64,000 nt of DNA from Atopsyche davidsoni (Eukaryota > Arthropoda > Insecta > Trichoptera > Hydrobiosidae), in assembly GCA_022113835.1 (NCBI GenBank), contig JAILWY010000006.1, forward strand, positions 5,332,001 through 5,396,000, given 5' to 3'. Below, one piece after another: positions 13,953-24,730 of this stretch. The position numbers and the translations under genes were made by a program. The notes under the pieces were generated by a model that was given only the letters and a program-made list of their open reading frames with translations, ran no database searches and was not told where the DNA came from. Position 1 is the stretch's first letter, and each line of letters begins with the position of its first letter.

Positions 13953-14025
13953 CGGTGTTTTTCAAGACTAAAGACAAACAATTGTATTTTTCTTTTACCC
14001 GCGACCCACAGGTTGAAAAACACTG
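13953..14025. mobile_element. 73-bp hAT-type miniature element with intact 8-bp target duplication
   Basis: The 8-bp sequence GGTTAGAC occurs immediately on both sides (13945-13952 and 14026-14033). The element starts CGGTGTTTTTCAAG and, read from the other end, starts CAGTGTTTTTCAAC, so the terminal inverted repeats match at 12 of 14 bases. The right end continues as CTGTGGGTCGCGGG, the terminal wording of animal hAT elements of the Charlie/Zaphod kind. There is no coding capacity. Confidence 0.8.
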
Positions 14026-14819
14026 GGTTAGACAATTGTTTACGCAAATTTCTTCCCTTTCATATTCCGCAATTCAACAATGTTGAGTAACTGAACTACA
14101 AGTAGACTTCCTCAGTTCAAAGCCTACCGAGCCAACAGAGGCGGAGAACTGAATCGCGTATTTTGTTGTAACAATTCCTCGAGCCGGCCTCAGCCGCGGC
14201 TCACGTGAGGAGACCGCCGCCAGGTGTGCAGGTGAATCGGTTCGCGAGCGGATTTCGGCCCGCGAGCTCGACGTCCGCCGGTTGACGACCCAGCCGAGAG
14301 TGGTCGCCTTTAGATACTACCGTCAAGTGTCTATCTACTACACATACGCGCGTGAAAGTTGTTTGGAAATCGGCACAACGCGTTTCAATAAAAACAACAA
14401 AACCAAATAATAACAAATTATATAATAGATTTCGATCCATTTGTTCGGATTATCCAAAGATTCCCATAACTCACCCTTCGTTCCCATACAAAAATAGAGC
14501 AATCTTATTTACTCGAAAAAGTGTGAACATTCCAGAAAACCACTACATTTTCGAGTATCTCTATATATATATTTAAATAATATATATTTAATTTATTCAT
14601 CAAATGCTTTATTTTTTTGAAAGTAAAAATAAAATAATTAGAAAGCACCCAAGCCTCAGAAACCACAGTGGGGCAATCCACAATACTCCAATCCCCAGTA
14701 AATTTAATAAAAAAATAAGCAACAGCTACTTATTGTCATTGGGTAATAATTTGTTATGGTACCTAAATATAATACATATTAAATTACAAGTTACCTATAT
14801 GTATTATAGTTTTTTCTAG

Positions 14820-15087
14820 GTATGTCATTTAGTGATGTAAAAGTAGTTGGAGCAATAATTGTATCGATAGCAGTACGTAAGTGATTATAATTTTTATTTT
14901 TTTTTCATAAATGTATGTTATTAAATATTTAAGTAATAAATTATTAAATTGAATGAGCATAACAGAGTGGATTTGAAATTGAGTCTTTTTTATATTTTCA
15001 GGTGAAAAAATACTAAAGGCTCCCCTGGAAATTAAATTACATTTTCTTACTGAAATAGGTACTAGTTCAATATTCAGAGTATTGTGA
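14820..15087 (+). CDS. Candidate small-protein gene, two exons, 46 codons
   Basis: Exon 14820-14876 follows a pyrimidine-rich acceptor (TTTTTTCTAG) and holds ATG at 14822. Its donor is GTAAGT. Exon two starts at 15002 after TATATTTTCAG. The spliced frame reads on from VKVVGAIIVSIAV through REKILKAPLEIK to TGA at 15085-15087, and an AATAAA signal follows at 15116-15121. The acceptor before the ATG implies an upstream exon, coding or not, that I could not place. The first half is hydrophobic enough for one membrane segment. I do not recognise the protein. Two well-formed splice junctions in phase and a well-placed poly(A) signal argue for a real transcript, but the frame is short enough to arise by chance. 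Confidence 0.4.
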
Positions 15088-15943
15088 ATTAGCCCTACTT
15101 GGGCTACGTTTTACAAATAAAGCAAGTATGCTTATAAACTTATCAAGCACTTTAAAATATCTTAAATTAATTTAATTTAAAAAATATGTCCATGTACTAA
15201 AATATACAAAACAAAAACTATAATCGCCCCTTTCTCCTCTCTTGCATTAGTTACCTTGGTACCCTATTTTTTTTATAACAAGGTTATGGTTTGGGTAATG
15301 TAAAAATTGAGGACCTGGCTATGCCATTGTGATGTGTGTTTTTATGACTACTTTGACTTTTAATTAATTCATGATTGGGTTTGATGGAGAATGGATGGCA
15401 AAAATTTATATCTACAAAAAAAATGATATACATACTTCATGCAAATATTCCAAAGATACAAGCATTCATAAGCCCTCTACAGTTAATTTCTATTTGATAT
15501 ATTAAGAATTGATTAATATTTTTTGATATATGCAAAGTCTTTGTTGAACCACTTCCCAGTTAAGTATATTTATAATGTTTATTTTCCAATAAGACCCAAC
15601 TGTGAAACCGAAATACGTACACAAGTACTGCAGCATAAACATTTTGTGGTTTGGCTAAGCCATCTAAGTGCATAGAATCCCATAGGCTTACTTTTGTTAT
15701 TCAATACCTTTGTAGGATCACTCCGATGAACTGAAAATAGGGCAGCTTCGTGTCAGCGGCTTTTAGACACCATCTAGCACAAATAATACTTATTCTTAAT
15801 AGGACGAAGTAAATAGTTTGCTATGCATAATAAAGTATCTGGCAAAGAAATTTTTTCAAAGAGAAACTCTTCTGAATAAATTATATTAATAATATGATAT
15901 ATTTCTGGATTTTTTGATATCAAAGATATGTGAACTAACTGCT
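15088..15943. other. Intergenic stretch before the piggyBac-like element
   Basis: Starts with a small hairpin, TAGCCC-TACTT-GGGCTA (15090-15106), just after the small gene's stop codon, then the AATAAA at 15116. The rest is AT-rich with no recognised feature. Confidence 0.4.
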
Positions 15944-17002
15944 TTAACCCTTTGAACTCCTCTGTCGAGCTGGACTCGACATCGCGTTTCTACGCGCCAA
16001 CTCCTATGTCGAGCTGAGCTCGACATTCTACAGTGTTTGGTAAAAGTATATTTATTATTATTGATATTACTATTCTTTTATCAAATCTTTTTTGTATGTA
16101 TTGTGAAAGACATACATTAGTAATTTCGTGATATTTTGGTAAGTTATTCAAAAGTATTATTAGCTAAATATTAACGAGAATGTAGCACTTTTTACGATTT
16201 GTCACTCGATGGAGGCGGACGGTTGCCGCCGTAAAGAGTCAGGTAGCAAGACCCTTCAAACAATAACAGGTACCGAGTATATTTGTTATCTATGAACAGT
16301 TAGTTAATAAAATTATATAAATATGGGCGGGGTGGGTGTCGCAGACCAATACGCAACATCCTATTGTTTTGTGCGAAAAACATTAAAATTATGGAGAAAA
16401 CTGCTTTTTTGGGGTCTAGAAACCTCCACAGTAAATGCATATGTATTGTATAAAGAATCCAATAAAAATGCAAATACAATAAGCCATAAACCATTAGAAA
16501 AAAGTTGTAACTAGAGCTCATAAGAGACTTTCGTGCTCCGATATCAAAATCAGGGCGATTATCCACAGGTGGACACTGTTCAGCGCTTAGATGGGAAAAG
16601 TCATTTTATATTTTATAATTCTCAGAAAAAACATAAAGATTGCATGGTGTGTTCCAATAGGAATGTTCCTGGAAGAAGAAGAGAAACCACATTCTATTGC
16701 GAAAACTGTGAAAGGAAGCCGGGTCTCCATCCAGGAGAATGTTTTAAAAATACCACACCAAAATAAATTTTAAGCTTTAAATTGTATGTAAAATAAATAA
16801 TTGATAAGACTCTTATCTCTTTTGTTTTTATTACCTTACAACTAAACAATCATAACAATATGATAAAAATATGTTATTAATTTGTTTTATGATTATAAGC
16901 TATTGTGTAACAATAACATCTAATTTATTGACAAAAATCTCATAAGTACCTCGGAGTTGGTAAACGGAAAAATAAAAAAAATCAAAGAGTGCAAAGGGTT
17001 AA
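15944..17002 (+). mobile_element. Internally deleted piggyBac-like transposon, TTAA to TTAA
   Basis: TTAA duplicates flank the element at 15944-15947 and 16999-17002. The left end begins CCCTTTGAACTC and the right end, reversed, CCCTTTGCACTC, so the terminal repeats match at 11 of 12 bases. Near the left end are two palindromes, GTCGAG-CTGGA-CTCGAC (15964-15980) and GTCGAGCT-G-AGCTCGAC (16008-16024). The right part encodes the C-terminal portion of a piggyBac transposase (see 16323-16766). The N-terminal and catalytic core coding sequence is missing, so the element could only have moved with enzyme supplied by a relative. Confidence 0.85.
16323..16766 (+). pseudogene. piggyBac-like transposase, C-terminal remnant
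   Basis: The first part (16323-16514) starts GGVGVADQYATSY and runs through RKTLKLWRKLLFW and VNAYVLYKESN. This is the stretch of piggyBac transposases after the catalytic core that begins with the conserved GGVD-x-x-DQ motif; the D after GGV is G here. It ends at a TAG, and after a frame change the second part (16533-16766) carries the cysteine-rich DNA-binding tail: CMVCSNR, then FYCENCERKPGLHPGECF. The break and the missing N-terminal two thirds make it non-functional. The frame upstream of 16323 is closed within the element. Confidence 0.8.
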
Positions 17003-17942
17003 GATAAATATTTGAACTGTAATAAAATGGATTAAGGATACATAATATGCTATTTACTATTTAAATGTAATTTCAATAATTATTTATTTTCTACGCCCTT
17101 TTTACTTTCTATCTTATTTACATTGACTATTTTTGGTTTGAGTAATAATGTTTTCTGACTTGCTTAACAAAAAATATGTGTAGCAACGTCCTTTTCTTTT
17201 TAAAATTAAATCAGACACTCGAGTTCTTATGGTATGGAAATGACCTGCATTGACCGGTCGAGTGCAATAATTTTGGAACTGAAGAAAATCGGTTTACATG
17301 TTTAATATATGAATCGTGAGACTAGTAAAGCAGTAGCAATCACATGTGTTGTTTAGGTACAATATCATTATTTTAACCGTAATATGTTTATATGTTAATG
17401 TGTAATATTTGGTGTGCAAGGCACAGCTTCACTTCTTTAGAATTAGACTAATTATTAATTTATTAAATATATATTTATTATATAAACCTGGCATATATTG
17501 AAAATAACCCTAATATTATTTTTGAAATTATAAAATAGTAAGTCTTGCAATATTTAAAAACATCATATAAGTGTCAATATTATAAAATGAGTATGCAAAT
17601 TTAAATCACAGTAGCGAGTTCATTTAAATTGTTATTAATTTTTCCATTGGATAGTCTGAAAATAAAGACAATATATTATATCTATTGATTGTTAAGTAAT
17701 ATTCATTAGTATATTAATGGTGATATTTGGGATGCTATGACACATTTTCTTTGTATTTTATCCCAGACGTTTCCAATTTGTCTTCAGGAGTCATCTTGGG
17801 GAGGAATTAATTAAGTACAACAAAAGTAGCATTACATTCCAAAAACCACCATGATTCATAAACTTCATGTTAGTTATTTAGAAAAGATAAAGTGATCAAG
17901 TGAAAGATTTTTTAAATTTAAGTTGTTGTTTTATCATAAATG
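17003..17942. other. Intergenic stretch, 3' flank of VIPAS39
   Basis: AT-rich, without ORFs of coding character. It must hold the 3' UTR end of the minus-strand VIPAS39 gene, but I see no canonical AATAAA (plus-strand TTTATT) close to the stop codon. Confidence 0.4.
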
Positions 17943-20927
17943 TTATGGACTGCGAATACTCACAGTTATCCTCAAGGCATTTTCAGCATGGAAATATTCC
18001 TCAGACTGTGGATGCAATGTCATTTTATACTGAGTGAGGGCCTGGCGATCTTTTTGTGAAATGAAGCAGTCTAGAACAGTTCTGTGGGCCTAAAGAAAAC
18101 AGAAAGTATTGTTACAAAAATAAATATATATATTGAGAAGAAACAATGACTTATGCCTTGCTAAGGCAAGCAATAAAATTTGTGGAGGTCATGATCTACT
18201 TTTCAGTTATTTCACACATATCTGATGTAATTAATTTTCTCACTTTATATTTTTTACTGAGCTCCAGCCGCTGGTCCATGGAGGTAATATAATTTAGATA
18301 TATTCCTAAGAGGATTGTATTGGCTCCCAGCTCGTGGAGACGACCAATAATTTTCGGCAATGAAACACTACACGAGACAGTAGTTCTTCCGAGAAAGCTC
18401 TGCAATATTTAACATAAATTTAATTCCTTTACAAATTTGATATTAATTAACAAGTGATAAAATAATTTAATGCATTTTTTTACCTTTTTAAGGAACATTG
18501 TTTCAATTATATCCCATTTTTTCAAAGCAGCATGAGCAGTCAAGGCAGTCCAATCGAATTGCTGAGAACTAATCTGAAATAAAGCATGTAATGCTTTCGA
18601 AATTACACATTATCGTTTTGAGAAGATCCATTGTTTGGGAGTTTTATTACTTAAAAACATATTTACTGTTTATGTTATGTTCATACAAAAAAATAAATGT
18701 CATTTGCAAAAATCCATAAAAACCTAAGCTCATCCAAAGCTATTTAGATTTTTTTAAATAAATCAACAGACAATTCATTCTACATTAAATTATAAAAACA
18801 GTTGTGTTGAATAATTTACCTGATGTTGTTGACAGAAGGTTTGTGGAGAGCAGATCTTCCCGGTGCCATCGGCCCAGTGGTAGGCGCAACAGTGGGCAAG
18901 GCAATGTATGACAGACTTATGATAAAGTTCTTCGATCCCAACAGTCTTTTGCCATTCTGTAAAGTTATTTATAGGTAAGGTTAGGTATTGTGAAAGTTTA
19001 TTGGCTGTTTAGTTATAAAGATCATAACCTTGTCAATTTTCATAATAAATACTTTTTTTATTTTCTTTGACAATTGTTCTTGAGTCTTATCCATTCAAGT
19101 TCTAAAAAGGCACAATCCAATATTGCTACATTTGTCAAAACTGCCAGGAATGTGACAACACTCGTGTTGAGCTGATTGGTCATTTTGAGGTTACAAAACA
19201 TTTGGAATTGAGTAACAATATAAATAAAGGGTATTATAAATCTTGTGAAATTTTTTTCTTTAGCATATTTCTCTATAAATGGTATATATTCGAATGGTAC
19301 AATAAGAAGTAGTAAAGAGTTTTCACTAGAAGTGAAAAGTATAATGTTTAGGAATTCCAAATATGTTTGAGTTAAAGATTTAATTAATTATTTTAATAAC
19401 TAAGACTCACCTAAAAGTTTGAGATAGTTAGTTGCTAGATTTATGTAATAGGTCTCAACATTCGGAGGTGTAAAGTGATTAGAAAGTAAATTTTTAATTT
19501 TGTTTATTAAAACATCTAAGGATGGAGATGTTGTTTGCATTATCATTTGATACTGTTTCATCTGAAAATAAAATAATTTGTTACTTCATGGCAGATTTGA
19601 AGGTCAGTTGACAGTTATCAAGCAATCGTGAAAATTGAACTGGCATAAAAGTAAATATTGAAAGTAACATTTGTTTTAGCTATATATTATTTTAAAATAT
19701 TGACAAATACTAAACATTTAGAAAATACTATCTAATGCAGGTATTTTTGATGGTATTGTTTGTGATACAATAATATGACAAGAAAAAAACATTTCTTTTG
19801 AACATACCGCTGCATCACGACTCCGTCCAAGCATTCTGTAAAAAAAAATTGTTTTAATATTCTAATTTGATAACTATATTTTTTTTGTTATTCACTTAAA
19901 AAAATATAACACTTACGTTAGAAGATCAACGAGTTCATGGGTTTTCAATCTTATCATTAAATAATTAATATAATGATTAACAGCAACAGGTCGAGTTGAA
20001 AACAATTGGTGAACAAGTTTCTTTTTTAGTGTTTGGACAATAAATAAAACTACCTAAAAAATAAAAAGTAATAATGTTCAATATATTATCACTGAATTGA
20101 CAGAAAGTAATGAAATACAAAATTGATTTAAGTACTAATTCTGAAGAATGAAGTCTAAATGATCTTGTTTAGAAAAATAATGATTAAAAATATTTTTTAT
20201 ACATAAAAATAGATTTAGTGGTAATTGATATTGCTTATTGACCTTAATTTAGATATAAAATTTTAGGAGACTGGTACATTCATAAATCAAAATAGGCCAT
20301 TAGTTTTATCCAATTATAATAATTGAACAATTTATTTTTAAAACTTACACCCAAAATAGCATTTCCATCCCCAATTGCAATTGCTCCATCAAGTAGAAGA
20401 GTTTTTTCTTTTAGACTCTTGTGATGATGGAGAGAGCAAGCACGACCAATGACCAGTCTTTTGAGAGTTATGGAGACACTGGGCTGGGATGTGTAGGCTT
20501 GAGAGGTTGACGGAAGATCATTGCCAGACTGGGCCAAAATAACTGAACAAAAATAAAAAATAATTTGTTTACTTAGACATAATCTCAAAAAAAAAATGTA
20601 ATTGTTTCATAAAATGTTTGAATAAACTTACTCATTTCCAATGCAGCCTTAGGTATGACATCGTAAAGAGGTAATAAATTATAACTTGGTTGATTAAAAG
20701 AAACACCTCTATCATAAGAAGAATTTGTATTAAGGCCGGCACGGACTTCGGCCCCTAACTTACTAAATTGTTGGGAAGAAAGCTGGAAAGCAAAAATATT
20801 AGAAAATATGTTTTTAATATCAATTCAAGCAGCGTAATGTGTCGCTAATGTTTACCTCATCGTCGTCAAATTTTAAAGCTTTGACTTTCACGTCACTAGT
20901 ATCCCAGTAGTCATCTTGATCCGACAT
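17943..20927 (-). CDS. VIPAS39: VIPAS39/SPE-39 (Vps16B) homolog, complete
   Basis: The family protein binds the Sec1/Munc18 protein VPS33B and acts in endosome-lysosome trafficking; the fly relative is Vps16B (full-of-bacteria). Exons: 20927-20856, 20782-20632, 20542-20349, 20053-19917, 19835-19808, 19561-19411, 18956-18820, 18573-18484, 18399-18244, 18089-17943. They sum to 1263 nt, 420 residues plus TAA; phases close at all nine junctions. The N-terminus DDYWDTSDVKVKALKFDDDE matches the acidic, tryptophan-containing start of the family. IAIGDGNAILGVVLFIVQTL matches the family's DGN region, and TSMDQRLELSKKYK followed by QKDRQALTQYK matches the last helices of the Vps16 C-terminal domain. 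The human protein is somewhat longer (about 490 residues); the loss is mainly in the low-complexity N-terminal third. Exon five is only 28 nt. Confidence 0.88.
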
Positions 20928-22074
20928 CACTAAGCAAACCAAATTATTGTTGTCAAAAAATACTGACACTAATGCTACAACGCGAACTTGACAGCAAAAC
21001 AGTAATGAAGTTCACTGCAACAGAACGCCAACATCACAATACATTCGGACGCATTCACACTTCAAGTACGGGCATTATAAAGTCCTCTACACACGGCGCG
21101 ATAAAACTTGCGACCGACTTGCGATTAGCAAATAGCATCCTACTTTGCGTTGCATACACAAACAGTACCCAAAACTTGTCAAATTGAATCCTAATTTTAT
21201 TTAGAGTGTAAAGGGCTTTTGGTCAGAGACAATATCACCTAGTCAAAGTCACCTCAAGATATTCTGACGGTACTGATATTATTCTCTTAATAGGCTAATA
21301 TTCAAAAAAATCCCTTCTTTTGGGTGTTTCGCGTTTATTAAAAAAAAACTTCCAGATACTCATATATGTAGTATACAAAAATATATAAATATGATTATGT
21401 ACTCTTATTTTTATTATTTTATACTACCCATAAAATAAAGACAAATACTTCTGACTAAAAAATCAAAATACGATAAAGATATAATATCAAGTTGCTCTGA
21501 TCTGACTAACCAGATTTTTACATGTTAAAACTTATGGACTTTGAATTGAAATCTCATTTTCTGATAGGTTAGATTTTAATTAAACACCGTGATCAAGATC
21601 ATGATATTGTTTTCGTATAAATAATAAGACGAAGAGGATAAATAAAGACAAAAAATAAGTAATCAAATTTTATATTAAATAAAAACTTGACTACTGCACT
21701 AAAAGTTGAAGGAAAAACGACGAAAAGACAAATAATATCGATATGATTTAATTGATCAAAATCTTTAATTAAATTTTAAGACTAATCAGTAAACAAAAAT
21801 TTAAGTACATAAAAGTATTTACATCGTTTTATAAATTATTTTTTTTGATAGTGCGGTTGATTTGTGAGCCCATGGTGTTGTTTATTGATACATTATTTTC
21901 ACTGACAGTTACATTTTGTATGTTTATTTGGTGATGAATTTGTGGTTTTAGTTTCAACTAACCGGCATTTGAACTAAAAGGCCGTTTAATCCGTTTTTAA
22001 CAGTTAGATCTATCGATCTGTGTTGAATTTAAAAAATAAATTTCGTTAAGTGTCAAAGCAGAGAGGAATCAACA
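20928..22074. other. Divergent promoter region between VIPAS39 and the SKA2-like gene
   Basis: The two start codons face away from each other across 1147 bp. No TATA box is evident at a plausible distance from either start. At about 21080-21145 lies a GC-richer stretch with TCTACACACGGCGCG and TTGCGACCGACTTGC, wording shared with other places in the window (see findings). The rest is AT-rich. Confidence 0.4.
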
Positions 22075-23777
22075 ATGCAGCGTGCTGTTACTGAGTTCGA
22101 GCGTTCAGTAAGTTTTGGTTAATATTTACTACTTACTACATGTACATCAAAAGTATTTTTTGTTGATTGATTTTTTTGATATTTCTAAAAAAAATAATTC
22201 TTAGATTCTTTTATGTTAATTTACAATAGTTGCTAGGGCTATGCTTACAATACGGTGTGTGGCTATCCCCTGGTCCTGGCGCAGGTTGTGAGGCTTACAT
22301 GATGTGGCTTAAGCAGTAGTGTGCATGGATTTCTTTATTTTCGTAATTATGCATAAAAAACATTTTCTTTTTAATGTTTCGTTTAAATTACATGTAGTTT
22401 TTACTGCATTTTAAACTATATTTCGTTAAATCAAAGGTAATTTAATATACATCATTTTTGTTTTTATAACAAAAGATTACAATTGACGCCTGGAAAGAAT
22501 AAATTTTTATAGGCCAAACATAACCACATATATGGTTTACGATCTTAAATGTGCAGTGTTGATGATCTTGATTGTCTAGTGCTAGTCATGAACTATGTCC
22601 CCCATTAGACATTCCTGATCTGAATTATATGCTACCATGAAAGTTATAAACTAACACTACTTTGATATCAATTGTATTAGTTGCAAGACATATTAAGATC
22701 TTCCAAGAATCACATTAAATTGATTTATTGTGCCAAGCATACGTAGGTTATTAAAAATAACGTTGAATTTGTCTAAAATGACTGAATACAGTCTTGGAGC
22801 ATTTTAAGATCTCTTGCCCTTAAAATACAAGGCTAGGCCCAAAAACTGCCCAACCTATTTGCTGATGGAATAGAATCTTGTATTTATTTGACTTATTTAA
22901 AGTATTCTTGTATTAAAAAATCTAAAACTGCAAGTTTAGCCAGTCGATCACTACTAAATCATAAAGTTTTTTTTATTAGATTTTAACACTTAGAATAGAT
23001 AATAGTTGCTATGAGCTAGAGCTTGGTTTACAGAGTGGATCACTTCTTGAAAAACCACAATGTTGGTTATGTAAACTTGCATGCAGTAGCATAAAAGTCA
23101 CGCATCTTAAATGACTTATCCCAATAATTAAAAAGAAACAAAAATATGACATTCATAAAATTAGTTGTGTTAATCACATTAATGGTAATATTATTCGATA
23201 AAGAAAAGTCTCACGTGAACAAAGTCTCTTTACACAAAAATGATTTTTTTGCAGATTAAACATGTTGATAAAAAATTGGATACTCTGGAGTGGAAAGTAC
23301 GCATATTAGAAAAGAACGACGTCTTAGATAAATCTAGTGATTCTGCTGAAGTGCCTATATACCAGATTCTTACTGAAACATCACAGGTATGTTTTTTTAT
23401 CATTGATTTCAAAACATAAACTTAAACAACACTATTCAACAATAATTATTTCATACTTGTCTAAAGTTTAGAAAATCTGAATGATTATTATCCAGCTTAA
23501 TGTAGTATTTGTGAAAAAAAAAATTTCAATCGTACTTAAAGTGCATTTTGACCAACTGGCTAATACAGCATAATTTTCTTACAAAATAACCATTTTTTAA
23601 TTTTTCTAGGTAAACAACGATTATGACATGCTCAAACAAGAAATAACAGAGAATATACAGAATATGGAGAAAACCGGTAATTGTCTTTCTACCCGTATAG
23701 AAGATCTCAATCAACGTTTTAATATACTGAAAGAAGTTGTCGAAGGAATAGACTCACTTACAGATGCATACGTTTAA
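22075..23777 (+). CDS. Small coiled-coil protein, SKA2-like (complete)
   Basis: Three exons, 22075-22107, 23255-23386 and 23610-23777, give 333 nt, 110 residues plus TAA. Introns are GT-AG and in phase zero. An AATAAA at 23785-23790 overlaps the region directly after the stop. The protein is charged and helical throughout: MQRAVTEFERSIKHVDKKL, DTLEWKVRILEK, a short acidic linker, then heptad-like segments around DYDMLKQEITENI and IEDLNQRFNILKEVV. Length, helical hairpin layout and the first-helix pattern (charged, then L-x-x-x-E/Q-W/Y) recall SKA2, a subunit of the spindle- and kinetochore-associated complex that helps hold kinetochores on microtubules. The resemblance is weak and from memory of the family shape. 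Another small coiled-coil subunit is possible. That it is a real gene is more certain than its name. Confidence 0.75.
22108..23254 (+). other. First intron of the SKA2-like gene
   Basis: Contains one copy of the dispersed 110-bp repeat (22229-22340). The remainder is AT-rich with no recognised feature. Confidence 0.5.
22229..22340 (+). repeat. Dispersed repeat family A, copy 1
   Basis: Landmarks are GGGCTATGCTTACAATAC, GTGTGTGGCTATCCC, GGTCCTGGCGCAGGTTGTG, GGCTTACATGATGTGGCTTA and GCATGGATTTCT. The same string of landmarks recurs at five other places in the window, one of them inverted. No terminal repeats or target duplication are clear. Confidence 0.75.
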
Positions 23778-23984
23778 TATTGTCAATAAAATTTAAGTCA
23801 AATTTTTATATATTTTTTTACTTTTTCCATACATTTAAATTATTCAAATAAAATGTTTTTATGTGTTATATAGAAAGATTTATTATTGTCTAATTTAAAT
23901 ATTCATTTATGTATTTTGAAAAATGTACTCTCGGGTACAAATCATATTTAATTTTTAATTAGTGCTTAAAATAATTTTAACATC

Positions 23985-24130
23985 AGATGATTCAGTTTCT
24001 TGGGTGTTGTGTGCTTGAAGTTTTCATTCCATAAATCCTTGACCATGGTCTCAGCACGGGGAATGAAACGTCGAAGTACTAAAAACTTCAAGCAGCTCTA
24101 CATCAGAGAAACTAAATCACTTAGATTATC
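23985..24130. mobile_element. Small inverted-repeat (foldback) element
   Basis: The left part reads GATGATTCAGTTTCTTGGG and then TGCTTGAAGTTTT. The right part, reversed, reads GTGATTTAGTTTCTCTGATG and then TGCTTGAAGTTTT. The arms are about 40 bp, imperfect, around a centre that contains ACCATGGT. No ORF. The family is unknown. Confidence 0.5.
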
Positions 24131-24608
24131 TCTTCATCAATCTAACAATTTTAAGGTATAAAAAAAAACCGTTTCTGTTTTGGCATCTCTTATTTTGTGG
24201 ATATTTATCTTTATAACCCAATCCCATAACCCTTTTATTATTCATGGCAACTTACGGCATAAATTAGTTTCAAAATAATCATACAGATGGCAGTAAATAC
24301 TCAATTTTATAAAAACAACCATAACGCTTTTTATTTTATATTATAATATACCGGATAAAATAGGGAGGAAAGTTATCGATCGTCAGTAAAAAGAAAAAAA
24401 TACGATATAAATATATTGCCTTCTTCGTGGTTCTTGTAATCGTGAAATAGACAGTAGCAGTCTGCATTGAGTTCCAGATATTGACAAATCATCATCATCA
24501 TATAAAAACTTTATTTATATCCGTGATGGGTTCATCAGTCGCGAGATTAATCACATTAATTAATAAAAAAAAATAAATGATCCTTTATTTTATTGATTTA
24601 CTATAGTT

Positions 24609-24730
24609 TGTAAGGGCTATGCTTACAATACAATGTGTGGATATCCCATGGTACTGGCGCAGGTTGTGGGGCTTACATGGTGTGGCTTAAGTGGTAGCGT
24701 ACACGGATTTCTCTATTTTTGTTATTGAGT
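24609..24730 (+). repeat. Dispersed repeat family A, copy 2
   Basis: Carries GGGCTATGCTTACAATAC, TGTGTGGATATCCC, CTGGCGCAGGTTGTGGGGCT, GTGTGGCTTAAGTGGTAG and CACGGATTTCTCTATTTTTG in the same order as copy 1. It extends further right, to a stretch GTGTAGTGAAAAAAATGTG that is also seen after copy 3. Confidence 0.75.

Larger units (their letters stand above)
13055..14819. other. Upstream region of the sugar transporter: possible promoter, minisatellite and GC island
   Basis: It holds the 5' flank of the minus-strand transporter, a CTCTCTG minisatellite (13139-13198), a 73-bp hAT-type element (13953-14025) and a GC-rich island at about 14170-14310 with one CACGTG (14202). The island could be a promoter or a non-coding first exon for the transporter or for the small gene that starts at 14820. 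No TATA box or transcription start can be fixed. Confidence 0.35.
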
